64,000 nt of DNA from Streptomyces mangrovisoli (GCF_000974985.2 NZ_LAVA02000003.1:186001-250000), one strand, 5' to 3'. Shown: positions 18,437-26,639, numbered from the stretch's first letter. Made by a program: numbers and translations. The notes: generated from the letters alone by a model not told the origin.

Positions 18437-19549
18437 GTGGCCGTCACCAAGCCCGCACCCGCCTCGCGGGCACCGGACACGACACCGGAACCGGCTCCCG
18501 AGGCCCTGGAACCGGTCTCCGAGGCCCCGGCGTCGGCCCCCCGGACGGCGCCCGCGCCGGACTCCTCCGGGCAGTCCCCGCAACCGCCCTCCCAGGACGG
18601 CTGGCACCTCAACTCCCCCCTCGCGCTCACCTTGTTGATGGTCCTGGTGATCTGCGTGCAGGGCCCCGTGCGCAAGGCGCTGTCCGCCCCGGTGATGCAG
18701 AGCTGGATGACCGTGTTCGTGGCGGTCGTGGTGCAGGCCCTGCCCTTCCTGGTGTTCGGCGTCCTGCTCTCCGCCGCGCTCGCCGTCTTCGTCCCGCCGG
18801 CCTTCTTCGCCCGCGCCCTGCCCAGCCGCCCCGCGCTGGCCGTACCGGTCGCGGGGATGGCGGGCGCGATGCTCCCCGGCTGCGAGTGCGCGTCCGTCCC
18901 GGTGGCGGGCGCGCTGGTCCGCCGCGGGGTGACCCCGGCGGCGGCCCTGGCGTTCCTGCTCTCCGCCCCCGCCATCAACCCCATCGTGCTGACGGCGACG
19001 GCGGTGGCCTTCCCGCACAACCCGGAGATGGTCGTCGGCCGGTTCGTGGCCAGCCTGCTCGTCGCGTGCGTGATGGGCTGGCTGTGGCAGCGCCTCGGCC
19101 GTACCGACTGGCTGCGCCCGCCCGCGCACGAGCCGCACGAGGGCGGGACGAGGATCGAGGCGTTCTGGAGCTCGGTGCGCCACGACGTGATGCACGCGGG
19201 CGGCTTCCTGGTCCTCGGCGCGATGGCCGCGGCCACCCTGAAGGCGGTGGCCCCGGCGAGCTGGCTGCGGACCGCCGCGAGCAACCCGCTGGTGGCGATC
19301 CTCGCGCTGGCCGTACTGGCGGTGCTGCTGTCGATCTGCTCGGAGGCGGACGCGTTCGTGGCCGCGTCGCTGACCCAGTTCTCGATGACCGCGAAGCTGG
19401 CGTTCCTGGTGGTGGGGCCGATGATCGACCTCAAGCTGTTCGCGATGCAGGCGGGCACCTTCGGGCGTGCCTTCGCGCTGCGCTTCGCGCCGACGACGTT
19501 CGTCCTGGCGATCGTGGGCGCGGTCCTGACCGGGGCGGTGCTGCTGTGA
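18437..19549 (+). CDS. Permease of the DUF318/ArsP-like family
   Basis: A 370-residue protein from the GTG at 18437. The first ~55 residues are Pro/Ala-rich, followed by about eight membrane helices. Family motifs are GCECASVPVAGALVRRGV (~155) with FLLSAPAINPIVL just after it, and the repeat-related ICSEADAFVAASL near 300. The next gene overlaps by 4 bp (GTGA) and encodes a TIGR03943 protein. This permease/TIGR03943 pair is a conserved two-gene unit in Gram-positive bacteria, and the two probably work as one transporter. Substrate unknown; a metal or thiol-reactive compound is plausible from the conserved cysteines. Confidence 0.85.
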   Translation: MAVTKPAPASRAPDTTPEPAPEALEPVSEAPASAPRTAPAPDSSGQSPQPPSQDGWHLNSPLALTLLMVLVICVQGPVRKALSAPVMQSWMTVFVAVVVQALPFLVFGVLLSAALAVFVPPAFFARALPSRPALAVPVAGMAGAMLPGCECASVPVAGALVRRGVTPAAALAFLLSAPAINPIVLTATAVAFPHNPEMVVGRFVASLLVACVMGWLWQRLGRTDWLRPPAHEPHEGGTRIEAFWSSVRHDVMHAGGFLVLGAMAAATLKAVAPASWLRTAASNPLVAILALAVLAVLLSICSEADAFVAASLTQFSMTAKLAFLVVGPMIDLKLFAMQAGTFGRAFALRFAPTTFVLAIVGAVLTGAVLL

Positions 19550-20394
19550 ACCGACAGGCCCAGACGGCGGTCCTCTTCCTCATCGGCGCGGCCCTGCTGC
19601 ACGCGGGCATGACCGACCTCTACCTCCGCTACGTCAAGGCGGGCCTGCGCCCGCTGCTGCTCCTGGCCGGCGTCGTACTGATCGTCACGGCGCTGGCGAC
19701 CGCGTGGTACGAGTGGCGGCGGGGGCGGAGGACGAAGGCGGCGCAGGCGCAGGCGAACGCGCGGGAGGGCGAAGCGCACGAGCAGGAGGGCGAGTCGCAC
19801 GCCCACGAGACCGAGCCCCACGAGACCGAGCCCCACGAGACCGAGCCCCACGAGACCGAGCCCCACTCGACCGCACCCCACGTCCACCCCGAACCCCGCG
19901 TCTCCTGGTTCCTCCTGGTCCCCCTGTTCGCGCTGATCCTGGTGGCGCCCCCGGCGCTCGGCTCCTACAGCGCCGTGCGCACGGGAACGGCCCTCCAGAA
20001 GCCGTACGGCTACACGGCCCTGCCCGCCACCGATCCGCTGCCGATGAGCCTGGTCGACTACGCGGGCCGGGCGGCCTACGACCACGGCCGGCACCTGACG
20101 AACCGCCGTGTCCAGGTGACCGGGTTCGTGGCCCTGGACGGCAAGGGCGCGCCCTACCTGGTCCGCATGGCCCTGAACTGCTGCGCTGCGGACGCCCAGC
20201 CGGTGAAGATCGCGCTGACCGGCAAGATCCCCCCGGTCCTCCAGCCGGACAGCTGGCTCCAGGTCACCGGCACCTACACACCGAAGACCACTCGGGACCC
20301 GGTGAACAACGGCCTGATCCCGTACATCGAGGTCACGCAGGCGAAGCCGGTGCCGACGCCGAAGGACCCGTACGACGAGAGCTGGAACCAGTGA
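19546..20394 (+). CDS. TIGR03943-family membrane protein
   Basis: A 282-residue protein with two N-terminal membrane helices, a charged His/Glu-rich loop (~65-110), a third helix (SWFLLVPLFALILVAPPAL) and a C-terminal extracytoplasmic domain of ~155 residues. That domain contains a Cys-Cys pair (ALNCCAADAQPV) and an OB-like stretch (SWLQVTGTYTP). It is coupled to the upstream permease by a GTGA overlap. The loop contains five-residue HETEP repeats, which could bind metal. Function is inferred only from its partner. Confidence 0.8.
   Translation: MNRQAQTAVLFLIGAALLHAGMTDLYLRYVKAGLRPLLLLAGVVLIVTALATAWYEWRRGRRTKAAQAQANAREGEAHEQEGESHAHETEPHETEPHETEPHETEPHSTAPHVHPEPRVSWFLLVPLFALILVAPPALGSYSAVRTGTALQKPYGYTALPATDPLPMSLVDYAGRAAYDHGRHLTNRRVQVTGFVALDGKGAPYLVRMALNCCAADAQPVKIALTGKIPPVLQPDSWLQVTGTYTPKTTRDPVNNGLIPYIEVTQAKPVPTPKDPYDESWNQ
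19804..19863 (+). repeat. 15-bp tandem repeat inside the TIGR03943 gene
   Basis: Four perfect copies of CACGAGACCGAGCCC at 19804, 19819, 19834 and 19849, then a decayed copy at 19864. They encode HETEP and stay in frame, so copy number could vary without breaking the protein. Confidence 0.9.
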
Positions 20395-20399
20395 CGGAC

Positions 20400-20453
20400 C
20401 ACGCGCACTGAGGCCCCCGGAGTCAAAGGACTCCGGGGGCCTCAGTGCGCGTG
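20400..20453. terminator. Perfect 25-bp hairpin terminator
   Basis: Arms 20400-20424 and 20429-20453 are exact complements around a 4-nt loop (AAAG). It lies between the convergent ends of the TIGR03943 and glycerophosphotransferase genes and probably stops both. Confidence 0.85.
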
Positions 20454-20465
20454 GGGAACCGGGGA

Positions 20466-22643
20466 CTATCCGCCGACGGTCTCGCCGTTCGGGGTGTTCT
20501 CCGTCTCCCGCTGTTTCGGTATCACCGCGACGGCGGCCCGTACGGCCATGCCCTCCCGGTGCGCCTCGGCCCGCGAGCTCAGCGCACGGGAGGCGTCGTT
20601 GAAGCGGACGGCCGACGGCGGGTCCGACGGGCCGAGCAGGTGCAGCTTGAGGTCCCTGCGGTCGTCGGCGTACGGGTCCTTCTCCGGGTTGCGCACGGAC
20701 TCCAGCAGGGCCGGGATCCCGGACGCGTCCGGCGTGAGGACCGCGCCCGCGCGGACGGTCGGGAAGGTCTCCCGGAACTCCTGCTCGGGCAGGCCGCTGG
20801 TGTTGGCGACGGCGTACGGCTTCTCGCTCGCGAGGTAGTCCGAGATGACGCTGGAGACGTCGCTGATCAGCACGTCGGCGGCGTTGAAGCAGGCGTAGAC
20901 CGTCGGCCGCGCGTCGGTGACGATCTGGTGCTCCCAGACCGGGAACGAGGCCCAGAACGCGGCCTCCCAGGCGGCGGTCGCGTCGGTCACGGCGGCGGCG
21001 CGGCCGGCCTCCGGGGCGCCCTGGAGCAGCATGCGCTCCATGTCGTCGGCGCTGTCCCGGAAGGTGGACGTGGTCAGCGCGTCGAGTTCGGCGGTGCGCC
21101 GGGTCAGCTCCGCCGCGGCGGCCGCGGCGGGCCGGGCGAGGGACTGGTCGGCGGCGCGCTTGACGTTCGCGGCGCGGATCATCTCCATGATGCGCAGGTT
21201 CGCGGCGCCGGCCTTCGGCTCGACCGAGCCGGTCAGCGGGTGCGGCTTGTAGAGCAGCCGGACCGCCGGGTCGGCGAGCAGGGCGCGGACGATGTTCTCG
21301 CCGGCCTGGATGACCGAGGTGTTGCCCGGGTTGCCGTCCCAGCCCTCCCAGGTGGGGGCGTACAGGACGGTGGTGTACGCGCCGGTGGGCGCGCCGGCGT
21401 ACGGCTGGATGACGTCGAGCTGCGGACGGCCGATCTCCACGACGTCCCTGTCGTCGATGCCGACGTTGGCCAGGGCGTAGCGCTCGCGCGCCGCGGGACC
21501 GGCCACCCAGACCTCGTCGTAGGCCTTGGCGTAGGGGTTGCAGCTGGAGAGCTTGTCGCTCTCGCCGTGGTTGACGAAGGCGTGCTTGATCGTGGGGATG
21601 CGCAGCACCTGCGAGGTCTTGCCGGAGTTCGACGGGTGGATCAGCATCGTGAGCGTGGACTGCTCGAGGCGCATCAGGTCGGCGACCTTGGGCAGGCACA
21701 CGATCGGGATGTCGGTGGAGGCGATCCGCTTCACCATGAAGCGCTCACGCAGCACGATGATCGGGCGGCCCTCCAGGCGGGCGAGCGGCTCCAGCCACAT
21801 GTTGGCCTGGTAGGCGGAGTTCGTGCCGCCGGAGAAGTACATGCCGACCGTGGGCTGGTACTCGGCGAGCCACTTCTCGAACCACTCGATGGCCTGGTCG
21901 GCCGTGACCGGCTTGCGGCGGGGCAGCAGGCGCGCGAACAGCATGGCGGCGCCGATCGCCTCGAACGCGGCCGACAGGGCGAGCCCGGCGGCGGCGTAGC
22001 GCAGGTGGCTGGTCTCGGCGGTGGCCAGCAGACCCGCGGCGACGGGCAGGCCGGACGTGAGCAGCCGCTGCCCGGTGCGGTGCATCAGCAGCTCCGGGGG
22101 AGCGGCGTCCAGGTGCAGCGCCGAGGTGTCGATGTTCCTGGTCACGACCGGCAGGGTCCGGGTGCGGCGGACGACGATCGCCAGCGCCTGGCACGCGAAG
22201 TGCAGGGCGTAGTAGACCATCAGGCCGCAGACGATCCACAGGTACTTGCTCTCGGGCTCCACGTCTATCCGCAGCAGACCGAGGACGAGCAGCAGGTCGC
22301 GGACGACCTGGCGCACGGTGACGGTGGCGTGCAGCTTGCCGAAGGCCGTGACCAGGCCCCGCTGCCAGCGGTGCAGGGCGGCGTCCGCGGCCAGGCAGAC
22401 GAGGGCGGAGGCCACGAGCACGTGGACGCTGGACAGGAGGGCGCTGACCGCCTGTACGGCGAACGCCACGACGAGCACCGTGGGTAGGACGAAGCGCGCC
22501 GCTGCGGCGCGCAACCGAGCGGACAAGGGCGATGCTGACACTTCGCGGGCTCCGGACAACTCGACATCCTCAAGAGCGGACTTGCGGGCCGGCGTGATCA
22601 GGTGGCTGCGGGCCGGAAGCCGATGTGTAGGGATGTTCTTCAT
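20466..22643 (-). CDS. CDP-glycerol glycerophosphotransferase (TagB/TagF-like)
   Basis: A 725-residue protein. The N-terminal ~240 residues hold several membrane helices, and the C-terminal ~470 residues are the GT-B-type glycerophosphotransferase domain. Family signatures include IKHAFVNHGESDKLSSCNPYAK with VWVAGPAARERY shortly after, VLYAPTWEGW, LLYKPHPLTG and VLISDVSSVISDYL. Members polymerise or prime glycerol-phosphate teichoic-acid-like polymers at the membrane. No other wall-polymer gene is adjacent. The ATG at 22643 begins MKNIPTHRL. Confidence 0.85.
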   Translation of the reverse strand: MKNIPTHRLPARSHLITPARKSALEDVELSGAREVSASPLSARLRAAAARFVLPTVLVVAFAVQAVSALLSSVHVLVASALVCLAADAALHRWQRGLVTAFGKLHATVTVRQVVRDLLLVLGLLRIDVEPESKYLWIVCGLMVYYALHFACQALAIVVRRTRTLPVVTRNIDTSALHLDAAPPELLMHRTGQRLLTSGLPVAAGLLATAETSHLRYAAAGLALSAAFEAIGAAMLFARLLPRRKPVTADQAIEWFEKWLAEYQPTVGMYFSGGTNSAYQANMWLEPLARLEGRPIIVLRERFMVKRIASTDIPIVCLPKVADLMRLEQSTLTMLIHPSNSGKTSQVLRIPTIKHAFVNHGESDKLSSCNPYAKAYDEVWVAGPAARERYALANVGIDDRDVVEIGRPQLDVIQPYAGAPTGAYTTVLYAPTWEGWDGNPGNTSVIQAGENIVRALLADPAVRLLYKPHPLTGSVEPKAGAANLRIMEMIRAANVKRAADQSLARPAAAAAAELTRRTAELDALTTSTFRDSADDMERMLLQGAPEAGRAAAVTDATAAWEAAFWASFPVWEHQIVTDARPTVYACFNAADVLISDVSSVISDYLASEKPYAVANTSGLPEQEFRETFPTVRAGAVLTPDASGIPALLESVRNPEKDPYADDRRDLKLHLLGPSDPPSAVRFNDASRALSSRAEAHREGMAVRAAVAVIPKQRETENTPNGETVGG

Positions 22644-23072
22644 CGAATAGGTGGTCGGACTTTACCTGTGTGTCGCCTTTTGCTTCCAGTGGCGAGGCCG
22701 TGGCGAGGGGTGGAGAGTGCCCGGAACGACCCGAAACGGATGCCCCTGGGGCGCGGTCCTTTAGCGAGTCGTTACCGCCCCCGGGCCCCGCGGGGACCCG
22801 GGCGCTCGTGGCGACGGGCCCGCGCCGACCACCCGGGTCGAACGCCGCGGCGCGGTTACCGGCAGGTCAGAGCCTCAGAACGATATCCGATCCGACGCCG
22901 GACCGGCCCCCGCGAGGCCGGGCTCGGGGCGCCCGCGCGACCCGCGGACGCCCGCGGTCCCGCGCCCGCGGAATGGCGGAGAGCGACGGCCCGGTTCCGG
23001 GGCGTTCCCGCCATCTTTTGCGGAAGTGACCAGGGTCACCCGCGGTGGATCTTCGACACGACAGGGAATGCC
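22644..23072. other. Intergenic region left of the integrated element
   Basis: About 430 bp with no supportable gene. Open frames on both strands are Arg/Pro-rich artefacts of GC content. It should contain the promoter of the leftward glycerophosphotransferase gene. Confidence 0.5.
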
Positions 23073-23105
23073 AGAGGGCCCTCACCGATCCGGTGAGGGC
23101 CCTCT
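23073..23105 (-). terminator. Original tRNA-Pro terminator, now separated by the element
   Basis: A perfect 15-bp stem, AGAGGGCCCTCACCG / CGGTGAGGGCCCTCT, with a 3-nt loop. It lies 22 bp beyond the left attachment repeat, where the 3' side of the leftward tRNA gene would have been before integration. Confidence 0.75.
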
Positions 23106-23127
23106 GTACTGCTACTGCTTTTCAGCT

Positions 23128-23172
23128 GTCGGGGTGGCGGGATTTGAACCCACGACCTCTTCGTCCCGAACG
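23128..23172. repeat. attL: 45-bp direct repeat (3' part of tRNA-Pro)
   Basis: Identical to 38379-38423. It contains the T-arm, variable region and anticodon-stem side of the tRNA gene down to the anticodon loop, and diverges right after CCCGAACG. This is the chromosomal-side fragment left by integration. Confidence 0.95.
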
Positions 23173-23269
23173 CGATCAGCCCCCCTGTGACCTTGATCCG
23201 GGGCCCTGACCTGATGGTTCTGCTCCGGCACTGTCCATCGGTGTCCGGGACAGTCTTGGCGCTGTCGCT

Positions 23270-23294
23270 TCGTTTGGCCCCCTGTTTGGCCCCC
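23270..23294. promoter_or_regulatory. Left arm-type integrase site (candidate)
   Basis: Two tandem copies of GTTTGGCCCCC, one base apart, ~100 bp inside attL. The same 25-bp block is found at 38304-38328 near attR and nowhere else that I see. Repeats flanking the core on both sides are what arm-binding sites of a lambda-type integrase look like. Confidence 0.65.
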
Positions 23295-23394
23295 CAGCGG
23301 CTTGGCCAGGAGGGTCGGTCCGAGGGCCCGAGGGGGGAACCGAACGCAGATGCTGCTGCTGAGGGTCCAAGTGCCGAAGAACTGGGGAAAATTG

Positions 23395-23733
23395 GTGCGT
23401 ACGAGGCTTCAGTGCCTCACACTTGCGAGAGTGACCAGAACACAACGCCTCGTCCTTGTCGGCACCACTGCGGTTGTTGGTGCTGTCCTGTTGGCCGCCA
23501 GTCTCTACCTGGGCCTAGATCGGACAGACAAGCTCGCTAGCATCGTCAGCGCTGTAGCAGGGGTCGGATCGTTGGCCGTTGCCGCTTACCAACTGATACA
23601 GCCCGGCGGAGGTGGATCAGGAGCGTCGCCGTCCCGTCGTCAAGTACAGCGCGGTGGCGACAATTCCACGAATATACAGAGCGGCGGAAACATCAACATG
23701 GGCGACAGCAATAAAATTGGTGGTGACCGTTGA
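23395..23733 (+). CDS. Small membrane protein with C-terminal STNIQ tag (cargo)
   Basis: A 112-residue protein if started at GTG 23395 behind GGGGA; the frame is open from ATG 23302 and a later GTG at 23431 is also possible. Two membrane helices lie at ~18-40 (LVLVGTTAVVGAVLLAASLY) and ~46-67 (LASIVSAVAGVGSLAVAAYQ). They are followed by a soluble tail ending in QRGGDNSTNIQSGGNINMGD. The tail is rich in Gly/Asn/Ser with alternating Ile, as in short amyloid-forming signalling motifs. The stop overlaps the TTG start of the next gene, whose N-terminus carries nearly the same tag. I do not recognise the family. Its AT content is higher than its neighbours, which suggests recent acquisition. Confidence 0.65.
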   Translation: MRTRLQCLTLARVTRTQRLVLVGTTAVVGAVLLAASLYLGLDRTDKLASIVSAVAGVGSLAVAAYQLIQPGGGGSGASPSRRQVQRGGDNSTNIQSGGNINMGDSNKIGGDR

Positions 23734-24809
23734 TCTGGCGGCAAAAGCAGCGTGGCGGTGACAGTTCGACGAACATTCAGGCGCAAATAGTGCAGTATGG
23801 TGTCAGCTATGTAGACGCCAAACAAATCGCCATGGATGTATTCAATGATAATTTTGCCAAGCTGTCCCAAAATGCGCATCGCGTGGCCGTAGAGAGAGCA
23901 GATGAACTTACGTTAAATTATTTGAGTGAGCTTCACGATCGAGAGCCGAAGGCTATCGAGAACATTGAAGACCCGGGCGTGCAGTCCGACATTCTTGAAG
24001 CGCAGTCGGGGTTCGCGAAGAGTGGTGACCGCGATCTTGGGGAGATCCTGGTCGATATCCTCGTAGACCGCACGGCTCGAAAAGAGAGGAATACTGCGAG
24101 CCTGGCGCTGAGTGCCGCACTGTCAACGGCGCAGAGGCTTACAGGTGCCCATTTTGCAGCGTTGAGTGCGCTGTTTGTTTTCAAGCAACTTAGGATGCTC
24201 GGGGTTGGGCGCCCTGAGCAGGTGTACGAGCGAACCTCTCAGTATCTGGGACCTATTCGGGATGAAATTTTGAGTTTGTCCCAGTCCGATGTTGAATATT
24301 TGGCGGCCCTTGGATGTATCACGATTTCGATGGGCTCGATTTCGATTCACGAGACCATGCAGCGAACCTATCCTGGGCTCTTCTGTGAGGGCGTAGATAT
24401 TAGTTCTGCCCCCAATGAGCTGAGTGGGGCTCCGGAGGATGGGCCGGAGTCGGTCATAAATATGCTAAAGGGGACTCCTGCGGTGACGCGTAGCCTCAGG
24501 GACCCTACGAGGCTCCAGGTTGCTGCCGTAGACGAAGAGGGCCTTCATAAGCTACTCGAAGATAACGGACTGCTTGAGCGTGAGGAAGTGCTACGTAGAG
24601 CCTTGACCGCTAGGCCCGTGAACGGGGACGTGATTATGGCGGAGTTGGCTGCCTATAATCCTCGGCTAGGGGAAGTTGTAGAAGTCTACAATTCCAAGAG
24701 TCTTCCCAATTGCAGTAACACTGCAATTGGGACCGCTATCGGGCACGCGAATTTGCGCAAGGTTACGAGCGGGGCATTCTCATCTGCTCTTGATGTGTGG
24801 ATTTCTTAA
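23730..24809 (+). CDS. LPO_1073/Vpar_1526-like protein with N-terminal STNIQ tag (cargo)
   Basis: A 359-residue soluble protein. TTG at 23730 overlaps the previous stop by 4 bp. Residues 7-17 read QRGGDSSTNIQ, matching the tail of the upstream membrane protein. The following VSYVDAKQIAMDVFNDNFAKL resembles, from memory, the family NCBI calls LPO_1073/Vpar_1526, whose function is unknown. The rest is helical (ALSAALSTAQRLTGAHFAAL, then LSQSDVEYLAALG) with a C-terminal ~100-residue domain; no catalytic motif is recognisable. GC is markedly below the neighbours and codon use is not Streptomyces-like, so it is a recent arrival on the element. It may be an effector controlled through the shared tag, but this is inference. 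Confidence 0.75.
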   Translation: MIWRQKQRGGDSSTNIQAQIVQYGVSYVDAKQIAMDVFNDNFAKLSQNAHRVAVERADELTLNYLSELHDREPKAIENIEDPGVQSDILEAQSGFAKSGDRDLGEILVDILVDRTARKERNTASLALSAALSTAQRLTGAHFAALSALFVFKQLRMLGVGRPEQVYERTSQYLGPIRDEILSLSQSDVEYLAALGCITISMGSISIHETMQRTYPGLFCEGVDISSAPNELSGAPEDGPESVINMLKGTPAVTRSLRDPTRLQVAAVDEEGLHKLLEDNGLLEREEVLRRALTARPVNGDVIMAELAAYNPRLGEVVEVYNSKSLPNCSNTAIGTAIGHANLRKVTSGAFSSALDVWIS

Positions 24810-24835
24810 GGCGCAGCGGGCCCCTGTATCCGCCT

Positions 24836-24859
24836 GGATTCCTACCTAGGCAGGAATCC
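24836..24859. terminator. Hairpin between convergent genes
   Basis: The arms GGATTCCT (24836-24843) and AGGAATCC (24852-24859) lie at the junction of the rightward cargo and the leftward XRE gene, overlapping the latter's last codons. A modest stem, plausible as a bidirectional terminator. Confidence 0.45.
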
Positions 24860-26089
24860 TGGCTTCTGCTCGGCGAGCGAGCTAAGCCGCGCGAGGTAGT
24901 CCTGTGCCGCCGGTTCGGAGCTGTACCGGCGCCGCATCTCGGCAGCGAGTTCGCGGCTGGTCATGATGAGCGACGGCACCGACTGCCGGTCTCCTTCGAG
25001 GGCCCGCTCGCCCATGAGGAGTGCCTGTTCCAAGTCGCCCTCCCGCGCTGCCGTGACTCCGAGGGTGACCCGCGCTTCCGCGTTGCGCATGGGCGAGCGT
25101 TCGGTGCCGTCGAAGTCCGTTCCCGCCCTCAAGACCTCTTCGGCGAGCGTGCGCGCAAGCTTGTCTTCGCCGACCAGGCGGTAGCAGTCCATCGCGTAGA
25201 AGTCGAACTTCGCAGGGTCCACGACGAAGTGGTTGTCCAGGTTCTCGGGGTACGGCATCTCTTCGAGCAACCGTCGCCCCTTGTCCAAGGCCACCTCGAC
25301 TTGCCGGCGGTCCCCGATCCGAGCCCATGCCTTGGCTTCCTGGGCTGCGAGCTGCACGGCCACGCCGTGATGCTGCGCTGTTTCGGCGCCGACCTGAGCC
25401 GCCGCGATGACACCGCGGTAGTCGCCGGTCGTGAGGGCGAACCACGCCCGCATTTCATGCGCCCACCCGGCGACCTCTGCATGGTCAGCCTCGGTGGCGA
25501 GTGAGAGCGCCGCCTGTCGTGTCGACTCAGCCGCATGTCGTGCGCCCGTGTCGTACTCGACACAGCCGACTAGCAGCGCGAGCCAACCAGACAGTGCGAG
25601 TACCTCGCGGTGCTGCGCGAGCGTGAGGCTCTTCTTATGCAGGTCGACGACACGGCGCAGCCACTGCCGTCCCTCAATAAGAAGCTGTTCGCTCGGCATG
25701 AACGGGTACTCCGAGGCGAGCCGGTCCGCCGTGATCCGCAGAGCATCAAGAGTGGCGTTGTCGACGTCGGACCGGTTGAGACGGCTCACGATCTCCAGCG
25801 TCTCCATGCCGGACGCCGCAAGGATCTCCCTGTCTCCGTCCCGCCGCGATGGCGCCGGGAACAGCGCGTGCGTCACGGTGCCGAACAGGGCCGCGATGAT
25901 CGGTTGGTAGAAGTCGTTCGGCATTTGGCCTGACTCCCAGCGCTTCCACTGGCGAATCATGCTGTCCTCTGCCGGCAGCTCCGTGGGAGCGTGCGCCCGC
26001 AGTGCCCTGACTGCGTCGCGCTGCGACCAGTCGCGCGCCATGCGCTCGGCAGCCATGCGCCGCGCCCATGCGGGCCTGTCCTCGGTCAT
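24842..26089 (-). CDS. XRE-family HTH regulator with TPR-like C-terminus
   Basis: A 415-residue protein. Residues ~8-70 are a helix-turn-helix (RMARDWSQRDAVRALRAHA, then SMIRQWKRWESGQ). From ~110 onward it is a helical repeat of TPR type (LALSGWLALLVGCVEYDTGA, HEMRAWFALTTGDYRGVIAA, ALLMGERALEGDRQSV). This architecture is common in Streptomyces regulators that sense peptides or partner proteins. It is divergent from nothing but its own operator-like palindromes at 26150-26178 and probably controls itself and functions of the element. Target genes are unknown. Confidence 0.8.
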   Translation of the reverse strand: MTEDRPAWARRMAAERMARDWSQRDAVRALRAHAPTELPAEDSMIRQWKRWESGQMPNDFYQPIIAALFGTVTHALFPAPSRRDGDREILAASGMETLEIVSRLNRSDVDNATLDALRITADRLASEYPFMPSEQLLIEGRQWLRRVVDLHKKSLTLAQHREVLALSGWLALLVGCVEYDTGARHAAESTRQAALSLATEADHAEVAGWAHEMRAWFALTTGDYRGVIAAAQVGAETAQHHGVAVQLAAQEAKAWARIGDRRQVEVALDKGRRLLEEMPYPENLDNHFVVDPAKFDFYAMDCYRLVGEDKLARTLAEEVLRAGTDFDGTERSPMRNAEARVTLGVTAAREGDLEQALLMGERALEGDRQSVPSLIMTSRELAAEMRRRYSSEPAAQDYLARLSSLAEQKPGFLPR

Positions 26090-26134
26090 GTGCCCTCCTC
26101 CGCGTGCCTGCTCCGAGTCTCACCCGCGCGCCAC

Positions 26135-26178
26135 GGGGACAGGGAAGGGGACACCGGGGTGTCACTGGACATGTCCCC
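26135..26178. promoter_or_regulatory. Palindromic operator-like region upstream of the XRE gene
   Basis: It contains GACACCGGGGTGTC (26150-26163), the perfect palindrome GGACATGTCC (26167-26176) and repeated GGGGACA motifs. It lies 46-89 bp upstream of the XRE start and so fits an autoregulatory site. Confidence 0.45.
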
Positions 26179-26247
26179 ACCTCCGACTCTCCGTCCCCTG
26201 CCTGTCACTTACGCCTCAACTCCCGTTCCCCACATGCTGGTTGCAGA

Positions 26248-26583
26248 TCACGCACCATCCGGGGCGGAACGCTCTTCGAGCGCTGCGACCCGTTCAGCCA
26301 ACGCCTGAATCTGGGAGCGGATTTCCTTGATGTCATCGCGCACGTCATTGCCAGGGGAAGTCCCGTCGCTGACGAAGTTACCGAGGTTCCCGGCCGACAC
26401 AATGAGCCCTTCGGCCCTGAGTGCGGCCAAACCGTTCTGGATCGTCTGGCTCGCGAAGCCGAACCGGTCGATCAACTCGCGCTGCGATGGAAGCTTGTCC
26501 CCCGGCTTCATCTTCTTGATGTCCTCACGAAGTGCGTCCGCGACCTGCGCCGCTTTCGGCTTCGGCCCTCCTGTGACAGTCAT
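26248..26583 (-). CDS. GntR-type repressor (KorSA-like)
   Basis: A 111-residue protein made of a GntR winged helix (~9-70: KAAQVADALREDIKKMKPGD, then FASQTIQNGLAALRAEGLIV) and a short C-terminal coiled coil (IKEIRSQIQALAERVAALEE). There is no ligand-binding domain. In pSAM2-type elements a GntR repressor (KorSA) holds transfer and replication genes off; position and size suit that role. Leftward, opposite to the transfer block, with a 614-bp control region upstream. Confidence 0.8.
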   Translation of the reverse strand: MTVTGGPKPKAAQVADALREDIKKMKPGDKLPSQRELIDRFGFASQTIQNGLAALRAEGLIVSAGNLGNFVSDGTSPGNDVRDDIKEIRSQIQALAERVAALEERSAPDGA

Positions 26584-26624
26584 GCTCTGAGCGTACCCAC
26601 TACAGCGAACTAGAGCGCATCACC

Positions 26625-26639
26625 GCACAAGGGTTGTGC
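26625..26639. promoter_or_regulatory. Inverted repeat upstream of the GntR gene
   Basis: GCACAA-GGG-TTGTGC is a perfect 6-bp inverted repeat 42 bp upstream of the GntR start. CTAG-containing half-sites follow at ~26651-26665. Candidate site for autorepression. Confidence 0.4.

Noticed and set aside
18181..21699. A 1172-codon open frame on the minus strand
   Set aside because: It runs antisense through the permease, TIGR03943 and part of the glycerophosphotransferase genes, is low-complexity and has no domain. A GC-bias shadow.
22602..23096. A 164-codon plus-strand gene left of the element
   Set aside because: Arg/Pro-rich composition, overlap with the start of the glycerophosphotransferase gene and no ribosome binding site.
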